A stretch of 64,000 nt of DNA from CAYPZU01 sp964415395. Its GTDB lineage: Bacteria; Chlamydiota; Chlamydiia; Chlamydiales; SM23-39. Where the stretch lies: NCBI GenBank assembly GCA_964415395.1, contig CAYPZU010000001.1, positions 25,341-89,340 on the forward strand. Reading direction: 5' to 3'. The notes under the pieces were generated by a model that saw only the letters and a list, made by a program, of their open reading frames with translations, was not told the origin of the DNA and did no database searches. Positions 32,361 to 40,905 of the stretch are shown piece after piece; position 1 is the first letter of the stretch; every line of letters begins with the position of its first letter. A program made the position numbers and the translations under genes.

Positions 32361-33243
32361 GCCCGCAGCCAAAAGCTATCTCGTCGATTCCTGGGACCGG
32401 CTCCGATCCAATCCTGCTGCCGTATTTGCTCTGGCCACGCTTTCCTTCCTCTTTTGCATGGCGGCGATCGGCCCGTTTCTCACTCCGTACTCTTTTTCCG
32501 AGATCCACCTCGAGCTGAAAAACACCGCCCCCTGCGCAAAATTCTGGTTCGGCACCGACGAGCTGGGAAGAGATCTCTTCACCCGCGTCTGGTGGGGCGC
32601 GCGGATCTCGCTCTTCATCGGCATCACCGCCGCCCTCCTCGACGCGCTGATCGGCGTTCTCTGGGGATCGACCGCAGCGTACCTCGGCGGCAAAATCGAA
32701 GAAGCGATGATGCGGATCTGCGACATCCTCTACGCCATCCCCTACCTGCTCGTCGTGATCCTCCTCACCGTCATCCGGGGGTCCGGCATCGTCACGATCC
32801 TGATCGCCATGACGATCACCGGATGGATCAATATGGCCCGGATCGTCCGGAGCCAGATCCTCCAGATCAAACAGGCCGACTACATCGCCGCCGCCCGCTC
32901 GCTCGGCGCCTCTCCTCCCCGGATCGTATTCCGCCACCTGATCCCGAACGCGATTGGCCCCATCATCGCCGCCATGACCCTCACCGTTCCGACGGCGATT
33001 TTCACCGAAGCGTTCCTGAGCTTTTTAGGCCTCGGGATCCAGGCGCCCGCAGCCAGCTGGGCTGCGATGATGCCNNNNNNNNNNGCCAGCTGGGGCGTCA
33101 TGGTCAACGACGGCCTGAGCGCGATGCGCTACTACCCCTGGCGCCTCTTTTTCCCCGCCGCGATGATCACCCTCACGATGCTCTCCTTCAACCTGCTCGG
33201 CAACGCGCTCCGAGACGCCCTCGATCCGAGGCTCAAAAAATGA
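32353..33243 (+). CDS. Oligopeptide/dipeptide ABC transporter permease (OppC/DppC), contains assembly gap
   Basis: The second permease, 296 residues as assembled. Landmarks are an N-terminal cytosolic helix, FGTDELGRDLFTRVWWGAR, the EAA loop AARSLGASPPRIVFRHL, and LDPRLKK at the end. A run of ten N at 33075-33084 lies in the conserved GIQAPAASW segment. Either side of the gap the sequence GCCAGCTGGG is repeated, so the contig ends probably overlap and the true protein is shorter by about 10 residues. The frame is kept across the N. The start overlaps oppB and the stop overlaps the ATPase gene by ATGA. Confidence 0.9.
   Translation: MHEPAAKSYLVDSWDRLRSNPAAVFALATLSFLFCMAAIGPFLTPYSFSEIHLELKNTAPCAKFWFGTDELGRDLFTRVWWGARISLFIGITAALLDALIGVLWGSTAAYLGGKIEEAMMRICDILYAIPYLLVVILLTVIRGSGIVTILIAMTITGWINMARIVRSQILQIKQADYIAAARSLGASPPRIVFRHLIPNAIGPIIAAMTLTVPTAIFTEAFLSFLGLGIQAPAASWAAMMXXXXASWGVMVNDGLSAMRYYPWRLFFPAAMITLTMLSFNLLGNALRDALDPRLKK
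33075..33084. other. Assembly gap of ten N, probably a false gap
   Basis: The ten bases at 33052-33061 and at 33085-33094 are identical (GCCAGCTGGG), and the encoded ASW motif, normally single in this family, appears twice. The contigs probably overlap. Confidence 0.9.
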
Positions 33244-34181
33244 AGCCGCTGCTCGAGGTCGAAAACCTCTCCGTTTCCTTCTCCGTCCAAGGCAAACCCC
33301 TGCAAGCCGTCCGCGGCGTCAGCTTCTCCCTCTTCGAAGGGGAAGCGATCGGCATCGTCGGCGAATCCGGCTCGGGAAAAAGCGCGGCCGTTCAGGCGAT
33401 CTTGCGCCTCAGCCCCTCTGCGCGCACGAACGGAAAGGTGTGGTTTGAAGAAAAGGAATGGCTCTCGCTTCCGGAAAATGAATTGCGGGCCGTGCGCGGA
33501 AGAAAAATCGGCATGGTGTTCCAAGATCCGATGACCTCGCTCAACCCGACGATGAAAGTCGGAGCGCAGATCGCGGAGGGGCTCATGTACCACAGACTCG
33601 CCTCGAAACGGGAAGCTGAGGCCAAAGCGATCGAGCTGCTCAAAGTCGCCGGCGTTCCGGAACCCGAGGCGCGAGCGAGACAATACCCTCACCAGCTCAG
33701 CGGCGGCCTCAGGCAACGCGTCTCGATCGCGATTGCGATCGCCTGCAATCCGCGCCTTCTGATCGCCGACGAACCGACGACCGCGCTCGACGTCACGATC
33801 CAGGCCCAGAACCTCGATCTCCTGAAACAAATGCGCCAGCACTTCAAAATGAGCCTGATCCTCATTACGCACGACCTCGGCGTCGTCGCCTCGATCTGCG
33901 AAAGAATCCTCGTCATGTATGCAGGCAAAATCGTCGAACAGGGAACCGTAGACGAAGTGCTTCTTTCCCCAAAGCATCCCTATACGCAAATGCTCCTTCG
34001 CTCTCGACCGCGCATCGGTCAAACCAAAACAGAAAAGCTCCAGGCCATCGCCGGCTCGCCCCCGAATCTGCTCTTCCCCCCCTCCGGGTGCGCCTTCCGC
34101 GAGAGGTGTCCCTTTGCAATGGATGCCTGCGATAAAGAACCGCCTCTCGGCGCCCGATCCGCCTGCTGGAGGGAATCTTGA
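33240..34181 (+). CDS. Oligopeptide/dipeptide ABC transporter ATPase (OppD/DppD)
   Basis: An ABC ATPase of 313 residues starting at the ATG at 33240. The longer open frame upstream is only the permease gene read in another frame. Walker A is GESGSGKS, the Q-loop is VFQDPMTSLNP, the ABC signature is LSGGLRQR, Walker B is LLIADEPTTALD, and the switch His is in THDLG. A C-terminal oligopeptide-type extension has CAFRERCPFAMDAC, whose cysteines fit the iron-sulphur cluster found in the dipeptide transporter ATPases. Overlaps: ATGA with the permease, TTGA with the second ATPase. Confidence 0.94.
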   Translation: MKPLLEVENLSVSFSVQGKPLQAVRGVSFSLFEGEAIGIVGESGSGKSAAVQAILRLSPSARTNGKVWFEEKEWLSLPENELRAVRGRKIGMVFQDPMTSLNPTMKVGAQIAEGLMYHRLASKREAEAKAIELLKVAGVPEPEARARQYPHQLSGGLRQRVSIAIAIACNPRLLIADEPTTALDVTIQAQNLDLLKQMRQHFKMSLILITHDLGVVASICERILVMYAGKIVEQGTVDEVLLSPKHPYTQMLLRSRPRIGQTKTEKLQAIAGSPPNLLFPPSGCAFRERCPFAMDACDKEPPLGARSACWRES

Positions 34182-35098
34182 AAGAACTGATCAAAGCCTC
34201 CGCCATCGCCAAACTCTATCCCGTCGGAAAACAGCTTCTGAAAGCTGTGGACGGCGTCAGTTTCTCTCTTTTCAAAGGGGAAACTCTCGGACTTGTCGGA
34301 GAATCGGGCTGCGGGAAATCGACTCTCGGGAAGATCGTGCTGGGACTCATCCCGCCCACTTCCGGCACGCTCCTCTTCGACGGAGCGCCGCTCTTCCCGA
34401 AAAATGAGCGCTCCCTCTACCGGCGCATCCAGATGATTTTCCAGGATCCTTTCGCCTCGCTCAATCCCCGCATGTCAGTCGGAGAAATTCTCAGCGAGCC
34501 GTATAAAATCCACCGGATCGAGGGAAATCCGAACCGGCTCCTCGATCTCGTCGGACTTCCCCAATCTGCCAAAGGACGCTATCCGCACGAGTTCAGCGGC
34601 GGTCAAAGACAGCGGATTGGAATCGCCCGCGCGCTTGCCCTCAATCCCGAGCTGCTCATTTGCGACGAGCCGATCTCCGCGCTCGACGTCTCGATCCAGG
34701 CGCAGATCGTCAACCTGCTCCTCGAGCTGCAGAAAGAATTGAACCTCACCTATCTCTTCATCGCGCACGATCTGGCGATGGTGCAATACATCTCGACCCG
34801 GGTCGCCGTCATGTATCTGGGAAAATTTGTCGAAATAGGTTCAACGGCTGAGCTTTTTGCGAAACCGGTTCACCCTTATACGCAGGCGCTCCTCTCTTCC
34901 ATCCCCTCTTCGGATCCTATCCAGGAAAAAAAAAGAACGCACATCGCTCTGAAAGGAGAAATCCCCTCCCCGCTGAACCCGCCGAAAGGATGCGCCTTCT
35001 GCACCCGCTGCCCGATGGCGCAGCCCCGCTGTTTCGAAGAAGCGCCGCCTCTCCTCGAGATTTCTCCCGGAAGAAAAGCGGCGTGTCATTTTATTTAG
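34178..35098 (+). CDS. Oligopeptide/dipeptide ABC transporter ATPase (OppF/DppF), TTG start
   Basis: A second ABC ATPase of 306 residues. Walker A is GESGCGKS, the Q-loop is IFQDPFASLNP, the signature is FSGGQRQR, Walker B is LLICDEPISALD, and the C-terminal Cys motif is CAFCTRCPMAQPRC. The start is TTG within a TTGA overlap of the previous stop, preceded by a strong GGAGGGA ribosome site, so reinitiation is likely. Together the four genes would take up peptides, an important amino acid source for intracellular bacteria. The 3' end overlaps the convergent gene by 4 bases. Confidence 0.93.
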   Translation: MKELIKASAIAKLYPVGKQLLKAVDGVSFSLFKGETLGLVGESGCGKSTLGKIVLGLIPPTSGTLLFDGAPLFPKNERSLYRRIQMIFQDPFASLNPRMSVGEILSEPYKIHRIEGNPNRLLDLVGLPQSAKGRYPHEFSGGQRQRIGIARALALNPELLICDEPISALDVSIQAQIVNLLLELQKELNLTYLFIAHDLAMVQYISTRVAVMYLGKFVEIGSTAELFAKPVHPYTQALLSSIPSSDPIQEKKRTHIALKGEIPSPLNPPKGCAFCTRCPMAQPRCFEEAPPLLEISPGRKAACHFI

Positions 35099-35589
35099 GC
35101 TGACTCAGCTCCAGGCCGCGAACGACTCGGCTCAGCCATATTGAAATAGCCTTTCAATAAAGCGTAGATCCGATCGAGCGCCGACGAGCCATCCAACTCT
35201 CGCACCAATTCAGCGAAACCTTCCGCTTCCTTTACGGCAGCCTCTTTGAAGGCCGGATGGACGTCTCCCAGATCGGCAGCGTTGTTTGCATCGGGGTCAT
35301 AAGCGTACTTCCCCCGGATCGCCGTCAAAACCTGGATGGAGTTCTTATCCTGGCAGGGGAGAATGAGACTCATCCGAACAAGATCTGCTAAAGGGCCAAA
35401 CGCTGCAGTTTGCGTTTTTACCCAAAAGCCGTCTTTCGCTTCAACCGAGTCGAAAAGCAGTGTGACGGAACCATATTTCATTCCCCGCACATCTCTTCCC
35501 TTTTTGATTTCCATTCCAGACAGGTGCAACGTGACATCCATCCGTCCGCATTTTTGCAGATAAGCCGCTCTTTCAACACTTAAAGACAT
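35095..35589 (-). CDS. Hypothetical protein, mixed alpha/beta
   Basis: Function unknown. The 164-residue product has no leader or membrane segment. The first 95 residues look beta-rich (DVTLHLSGMEI, GSVTLLFDSVEAKDGFWV), and the last 60 are helical. An AAGGA ribosome site precedes the ATG. It is followed upstream by another unknown protein on the same strand, and the two may form a pair. The 81 bases between them are AT-rich and probably hold the promoter. Confidence 0.6.
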   Translation of the reverse strand: MSLSVERAAYLQKCGRMDVTLHLSGMEIKKGRDVRGMKYGSVTLLFDSVEAKDGFWVKTQTAAFGPLADLVRMSLILPCQDKNSIQVLTAIRGKYAYDPDANNAADLGDVHPAFKEAAVKEAEGFAELVRELDGSSALDRIYALLKGYFNMAEPSRSRPGAESA

Positions 35590-35670
35590 ACAATTCCTTA
35601 CTATTTAAAAAGACGGATGAAACTACATCAGCGATCAGATTAAATACAAGAGCACCAGAAATTAAAAAAC

Positions 35671-36300
35671 TTACTTATATGGGTATTCACTGGATGCGGA
35701 TCCTCCACCGCTATAAGCAACGGGTCCGCTCTGAGCAGGAGGCGGATATTGGCCAGGCGCAGGAGCGGCTCCAGCGTAAGGCGCTGCCGCCTGATATGAA
35801 ACAGGCTCAGCCACGATCTTTCTCAGCGAATCCATTTTGGCGCCGAGCAGTGGGCGGATATGATTAAACACCTTTTCAACATGTTCGAACCCATCCGTTC
35901 CATCGCCAGTTGCATCGACGTGGATTTCAACGACCCGATCCCAAAGTCTTCTGCGCGTCCAGCCATGATCCTGTCTTGCATGCGCGCCGATTTCGAATTC
36001 GTCCGCGCCGAATTTCGATTCGAATTCGAATTCGATCCGGGCGTCATTTGCATAACAGACAGAACTTGCAGAGTACCTGGTTCGGACAGCCATCAGCTCC
36101 CGTTCGCAGGTTCTCGGGACGTGCTGGAAAATGGCTGCTTTCAGGCGGTCTACATCTGCGGCTGTCTCCAGAATCAGATAGACATGATTGCCTGACACCG
36201 CTGTAGACCAGCTGCGAATGCCCATCCGGGAAAACATTTGACCAACATCAACGGATGCGGAAGAAGGCGCTGCTGCTGCAGCTGCATAAGGATAAGACAT
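35671..36300 (-). CDS. Hypothetical protein with Ala/Pro/Tyr-rich ends
   Basis: Function unknown. The 209-residue product starts at the ATG at 36300, which has GGAGA 8-9 bases upstream; the longer open frame lacks a ribosome site. The N-terminus is an Ala/Ser stretch and the C-terminal 40 residues are rich in Ala, Pro, Gly and Tyr (for example APAPGQYPPPAQSG), probably disordered. The middle is alpha/beta with segments such as HVYLILETAADVDRL. Disordered tails of this kind are common in exported effector-like proteins, but that is a weak hint. Confidence 0.6.
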   Translation of the reverse strand: MSYPYAAAAAAPSSASVDVGQMFSRMGIRSWSTAVSGNHVYLILETAADVDRLKAAIFQHVPRTCERELMAVRTRYSASSVCYANDARIEFEFESKFGADEFEIGAHARQDHGWTRRRLWDRVVEIHVDATGDGTDGFEHVEKVFNHIRPLLGAKMDSLRKIVAEPVSYQAAAPYAGAAPAPGQYPPPAQSGPVAYSGGGSASSEYPYK

Positions 36301-36382
36301 GAAAAAATCTCCTGTTATAAACCGGGGACGCGAGCTTACTCCCCTCTCCAAATAAATGCAATTGAACTAAAAAAATGAGAAT

Positions 36383-38257
36383 TTACGATTTGCAGAAGAT
36401 GACGCGGCAGGGGGCGGCGCGGAGCAGCTTCTCCGCCTCTTTGGCGAAATGGCTCTGCTTGCGCATCTCTTCTTTCCCCGCGCCGATCACAACCATGTCG
36501 TAATCGCCGTGGCGGGCGAGATTCAGAAGAGCCTCTTCGATTGAGCGGGCCCGGATCATTTTTAAATCGATCGAGAGATGATACTCGCGGGCAACCGCTT
36601 CGGCCCGCTTGAGCACTTCCTCGCCGATCTCCTCCCGCTTCTGCATCGGAGCGTGCATCGGGAGCGACTCAGGGATCTCAATCACGTGGACCGCCGTCAG
36701 CTTCGCCTTGAAACTCTTCGCCAGCTCGCAGGCCGTCTGAAGCGCTTCCGTGCTGCCCAGCATCCGGGCCGCGACGAGAATGTGGTTCAGGTGCATCGGC
36801 TTATATTCTGCGACTTTGATTTTCTCAATCGTCAGCTGGCCTGTCGGCGCGAGCCGCTTTTTCTTTCGGTAGAAGAAATACATGACGAGGCCAAGCGCAA
36901 CCCAGGTGAGCCCGAAATATCTCCCTTCCGGCTTCGTGACGACAACCGTCACCCACACTGCAAAAGTTCCTAAAGCGCCGATAGCGGAAATCAACGGAAA
37001 CGATCGCTTCTTCCCAAGCGGGATGTTGAAGGGAACTTTGTAGGGCCGCTCCAGATCAGGCCGCTTGAAGCGAAGGACGATCAAAGATAGGCAGGCGAAA
37101 AAGAAGGCGATCTGGGCGCCGAAATTATAGAGGTCGGCGAGGAAAAGCATTTCTCCGCGGCTCGCCTGGATGATGATAATCGCCAGAATGGCAAAAAAGG
37201 CGAGCGAGACATGAGGCGTCCGGAACCGGGGATGGGTCTTATAGAAGAAATGGGGCACCTGGTAATACTCTCCCATCGAAAAGATCAGCCGCGAGCAGCC
37301 GATCAGCCCCGCGTTCGCCGCGATGAGCAGGATGAGGGAAGCGATGAAGCCGAACCAGGGGGCCAGATAGGCGCCCACAACCGGAACGCTCGTGACGATC
37401 CCGCCGATTGGATCTTCCAGATAGGTCGTCCCGAGTTCCTGGGGGGAGACGACCGAAAGGCCGATCGTCGAAATGCCGAAATAGAGGATGACGAGAGTGG
37501 CCATCGTCCATTTAATCGCGCGTGGAATCGTCGTCCCGGGCTTTTTCGTTTCGGCTGCCAGCTGCGTGATCGCTTCGATCCCCGTATAGGCGACCATCGC
37601 CATGGCCGTCCCTTTCATAAATCCATACCAGCTCGGAGACCAGTCTGTGTTGGTTCCTCCGATTTGGAGATGGCTCATCACATACGGAAGATTGAGAAGA
37701 AAAAAAGCTCCTCCGATCACAAAGAGCACCTGGGAAACGATCGTGACGATTGCGAGGATCAGACTGAAGAATCCCGAATGGCGCACTCCGACGAGATTGA
37801 CAATGAACAGCAGCAGCACGATCCCGCACGAGACTTCAAGGTGGATCGCCTTATGAAGTCCAGGGAGGCCAAAAAACTGAAGCACATAGTCGAGATAGGG
37901 GGGGACGGCAAAAGCCGAGATGGCGATCGTGACGATATAATCGAGGAGAAGCCCCCAACCGGCGACGAAAGAGAGAAGATCGTTGAACGCATAGCGGGTG
38001 AAGGTCGCCGATCCGCCCGGCTCGGGAAAAGTTGAGGCCAGTTCGGCGTAGCTGAGTCCGACGCAGACAAAGAGAAAACCTGCGATGAGAAGAGAAACAG
38101 GGGTCGCGCCCAAAGCATAGAGGGCAGTCGCCCCCAAAGCGTAATAGATGGAGGAGCCGACGTCGCCATACCCGATGGCGAAAAGCTCTCCCGTTCCAAG
38201 AGCCCGCTTTAAGCTTTTTTTCTCCAGGTGGACGACATGATGATGCGGATCAGCCAT
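36383..38257 (-). CDS. APC amino acid permease fused to a universal stress (UspA) domain
   Basis: The 624-residue product has two parts. Residues about 20-470 are a 12-helix APC transporter with GYGDVGSSIYYALG in helix 1, AELASTFPEPGGSATFTRYAF, and AYTGIEAITQLAAETKKP in helix 6. Residues about 485-624 are a UspA domain, with HILVAARMLGSTEAL at its start and DMVVIGAGKEE near the nucleotide-binding site. The UspA part would sit in the cytosol and could sense ATP, cyclic nucleotides or stress to tune transport. Such fusions are known in bacteria and archaea. Substrate unknown. Confidence 0.88.
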   Translation of the reverse strand: MADPHHHVVHLEKKSLKRALGTGELFAIGYGDVGSSIYYALGATALYALGATPVSLLIAGFLFVCVGLSYAELASTFPEPGGSATFTRYAFNDLLSFVAGWGLLLDYIVTIAISAFAVPPYLDYVLQFFGLPGLHKAIHLEVSCGIVLLLFIVNLVGVRHSGFFSLILAIVTIVSQVLFVIGGAFFLLNLPYVMSHLQIGGTNTDWSPSWYGFMKGTAMAMVAYTGIEAITQLAAETKKPGTTIPRAIKWTMATLVILYFGISTIGLSVVSPQELGTTYLEDPIGGIVTSVPVVGAYLAPWFGFIASLILLIAANAGLIGCSRLIFSMGEYYQVPHFFYKTHPRFRTPHVSLAFFAILAIIIIQASRGEMLFLADLYNFGAQIAFFFACLSLIVLRFKRPDLERPYKVPFNIPLGKKRSFPLISAIGALGTFAVWVTVVVTKPEGRYFGLTWVALGLVMYFFYRKKKRLAPTGQLTIEKIKVAEYKPMHLNHILVAARMLGSTEALQTACELAKSFKAKLTAVHVIEIPESLPMHAPMQKREEIGEEVLKRAEAVAREYHLSIDLKMIRARSIEEALLNLARHGDYDMVVIGAGKEEMRKQSHFAKEAEKLLRAAPCRVIFCKS

Positions 38258-38284
38258 GTCCTCACCATCGGCAAAAGCCGAATT

Positions 38285-39208
38285 TTAGACAAGAACGGCT
38301 TTGGGAAGTTGGAAAAAGACGTTTTCTTCCGTGTAGGCCGCCTCTTCCACTTCATCAAGCCCGAGCTCTTTCAACCGCGCGATGCACTCCTGGACGATCG
38401 CCTCCGGGGTCGATGCGCCCGCCGTCATCGCAATCGTCTTCACGCCGCTGAGCCAAGCCGGACTAATCTCGCCCGCGCCATTGATCAGATAGGCCGCGCG
38501 GCCCCGTCTCTCCGCCACTTCGCGCAACCGGTTCGAGTTGGAACTCTTCGGATCGCCAACGACCAACACAAGATCGGCCTCTTCGGTAATCTGCCTTAGC
38601 GCCATCTGCCTATTTGTCGTCGCGTAGCAAATCGAGGAGCTGGGAATCGTCTCGATTTTCGGATATTTTTTTAAGAGCGCTTCGGTTATCTCTTTTACGT
38701 CGTCGAGACTCAGCGTCGTCTGCGTCAGATAGGCAAGCTTTTGCTCCTGCGGATAGCTAAGCCCGTCCACTTCCTCGGCCGTCTCCACTACGACCGTCGC
38801 CTCAGGCGCCTCGCCCGCAGTGCCGATCGTCTCGACATGCTTCCGGTGGCCGATCAGAACGATCTTGTACCCTTTTTCCGCATACCGCTTCGCTGCCGAA
38901 TGGACTTTCGTCACCAGGCCGCAGGTTGCGTCGATCTCGATCAGCTTCCGGTTCTTGGCTTCCTCCCGGACCGCAGGAGAGACTCCATGCGCCGAGTAAA
39001 TGAGGCGGGCGCCCACAGGAACGTCGTTCAAATCCTCGATGAACACAGCCCCTCTCGCCTTCAGATCATCGACCACATGCCTGTTGTGGACGATCTCGTG
39101 TTTGATATAGATCGGCGCGCCCCACAGCTCAAGGGCTTTTTTGACTGTATCGATCGCCCGCTCGACCCCTGCGCAAAACCCGCGCGGCTTAGAAAGAAGC
39201 AGCTTCAT
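38285..39208 (-). CDS. ispH: 4-hydroxy-3-methylbut-2-enyl diphosphate reductase
   Basis: IspH (LytB) of 307 residues. The three cluster-binding cysteines are in PRGFCAGVERA (Cys12), IDATCGLVTKVH and SSSICYATTNRQ. The substrate-binding HEIVHN and conserved SSNSNRL motifs are also present. It performs the last step of the methylerythritol phosphate pathway, making IPP and DMAPP, the only isoprenoid route in chlamydiae. It runs in the same direction as the APC-UspA gene, 27 bases away. Confidence 0.97.
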   Translation of the reverse strand: MKLLLSKPRGFCAGVERAIDTVKKALELWGAPIYIKHEIVHNRHVVDDLKARGAVFIEDLNDVPVGARLIYSAHGVSPAVREEAKNRKLIEIDATCGLVTKVHSAAKRYAEKGYKIVLIGHRKHVETIGTAGEAPEATVVVETAEEVDGLSYPQEQKLAYLTQTTLSLDDVKEITEALLKKYPKIETIPSSSICYATTNRQMALRQITEEADLVLVVGDPKSSNSNRLREVAERRGRAAYLINGAGEISPAWLSGVKTIAMTAGASTPEAIVQECIARLKELGLDEVEEAAYTEENVFFQLPKAVLV

Positions 39209-39298
39209 AACAACTCCATAAAAACCACTATCCTACCCTTCTGGCCAAATCGATTCAACAACTACTAAATTATTTACTATTAACGACATAATTCCCCT

Positions 39299-39326
39299 TT
39301 GAAGAGAGAGCGCAAAGGACTATACT
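39299..39326 (+). promoter_or_regulatory. Sigma70-like promoter of the C45-type hydrolase gene
   Basis: TTGAAG (39299-39304) and TATACT (39321-39326) are separated by 16 bases, with the ATG 24 bases further and an AAAAAGGGG ribosome site between. Confidence 0.5.
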
Positions 39327-39350
39327 AGCGGGGCAAAAAGGGGAATCCAG

Positions 39351-40841
39351 ATGGCGACTCAAGCATTTATCAATAGAGCGATGCACTCGGGCGAGCACCG
39401 CTTTCCCGTTGAAACCCTCCATTGGATCCACAACCACCCCACAGCCGTAAAAGCCGCGAAAATCGCCGCCCTGATTTTCGGCGCAGGACTCCTCGCCACC
39501 CTCCCCTTCTCCATCCCCGCGATCGGAGGGGCCGCGGCCCTTCTCGCTCTGACGGGCGCCGCTCTCACCCTCGCCTCGATCATCGCCTTTGCCGCCCTCG
39601 ACATCCTCGCCCCGCCCCATCACGACATGGGCAAGCACCTCTACAAACCGGGACAGTGCGAAGGGGGCAGGCTCTATTACCATGGCGATTTGCCCATCCT
39701 CTCCATCACTGCCGAAGACCCGTATGTTGCCGGCAAGGCCCACGGCACGCTTGCAGCCGAAGGGATCTACCACCTCTCCAGACGGTTCACTACTGCGGTT
39801 CACGTCTTCCTCAGACGCCCCCGCGCAGAAAAACTGAGCCACATCCTCGAGCCGCTGAAGGCAAAAATCCCTGAGGTTTATTTACGCGAAATGCAAGGGA
39901 TCGTCGACGGCTACAACGATTGGGTGAAAAAGCATCCGTTCAAATTCGCCAAAAAAGTCAGTTTCGACGAGATGCTCCTTCTCCATCTCCTTCCCGACTC
40001 GGTTCACCTGAACACGGGCGGCTACCGCCGTAAGCCGGCGCTTGTCGGCTGCTCCGCCATCGTCGACAAAGACCGGGAGCGCGGCGTCGTCTTCGCCCGC
40101 AACCTCGACTGGATCTCTCTCAACATCGTCAGCAAATACACCCTCGTCCTCCACCGGAAACGGCCCGACGGCCTCTCCACAATCGAACTAGCCATTCCAG
40201 GCTTTGCAGGAACGCTCACCGGGATGAACGAACAGGGGCTTTCTCTCGCCATGAACGTCTGCATCGGCGAGACGAAAGAAGCGCATGGAATGCCTGCGAT
40301 CGTCTTCAACCGCTTTTGCCTCGACACCTGCCGCACGCTTGCCGACGTCCGCGCGTTCGCCGATCGGGAGACGCCGCTCGGCCCCTACCATCTCACCGTA
40401 GCAGACACCGAATCGGCTCAGTCGTTCCACTTTTTCCAGAACGGCCAGAAGTACACCACGCAGCGGCTCGAAGAAGCGCGCCCCCTCACCGTCCTCAATT
40501 GGCGCCACGAGCCCGACCCTTACGCCCACGGCGAAATCCACCACTCGCGCGCGCGCCAGAAAACCCTCGAAGCCTATTTCCGCAAAGCGCACCAGGAAAT
40601 TCCCCAAGAAGAGATGGAGCGGGGCAAACTCGTCGAAGCTGCGCTCGCTCTTCCGAGCATCAATAACCACGAAACGGTCCACACCGTCGTGATGGAGCCC
40701 GCAACGCGCTCCTTCAAAGTCGCGCTCGATGAAGCCTTTTCTGGCCACACCCCGATGCAGGAAATCCCCGTCCGTAGGCTCTTCGGTCCGGGCCGCAGAG
40801 TCCGCATCGCCGAAGAGCATAACGAAGTCCACGTGTTCTAG
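39351..40841 (+). CDS. Inc-like membrane protein with a C45-type Ntn amide hydrolase domain
   Basis: The 496-residue product has an unusual two-part layout. Residues about 34-84 form two hydrophobic lobes split by a short Pro/Gly turn, as in chlamydial Inc proteins, with no signal peptide. Residues about 105-490 match the C45/linear amide C-N hydrolase group: DPYVAGKAHGTLAAEGI, LREMQGIVDGYNDW, the Gly-Cys autocleavage site GCSAIVDK (Cys234 as nucleophile), ARNLDW, and LTGMNEQGLSLAMN. Relatives are acid ceramidase, NAAA, penicillin acyltransferase and conjugated bile acid hydrolases. It probably cleaves or forms an amide bond on a lipid. The membrane location and lipid substrate are inference. 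Confidence 0.75.
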   Translation: MATQAFINRAMHSGEHRFPVETLHWIHNHPTAVKAAKIAALIFGAGLLATLPFSIPAIGGAAALLALTGAALTLASIIAFAALDILAPPHHDMGKHLYKPGQCEGGRLYYHGDLPILSITAEDPYVAGKAHGTLAAEGIYHLSRRFTTAVHVFLRRPRAEKLSHILEPLKAKIPEVYLREMQGIVDGYNDWVKKHPFKFAKKVSFDEMLLLHLLPDSVHLNTGGYRRKPALVGCSAIVDKDRERGVVFARNLDWISLNIVSKYTLVLHRKRPDGLSTIELAIPGFAGTLTGMNEQGLSLAMNVCIGETKEAHGMPAIVFNRFCLDTCRTLADVRAFADRETPLGPYHLTVADTESAQSFHFFQNGQKYTTQRLEEARPLTVLNWRHEPDPYAHGEIHHSRARQKTLEAYFRKAHQEIPQEEMERGKLVEAALALPSINNHETVHTVVMEPATRSFKVALDEAFSGHTPMQEIPVRRLFGPGRRVRIAEEHNEVHVF

Positions 40842-40905
40842 CCTTAAAGGCAGCCGCGCCCATTTTTTTCTTCGCCTAAAAAAATGTGTGTAATAAAGTG
40901 CTGCC

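Noticed and set aside
32454..33239. 262-codon N-terminal extension of the OppD open frame
   Set aside because: It is the OppC gene read in another frame. OppD starts at the ATG at 33240 in the ATGA overlap.
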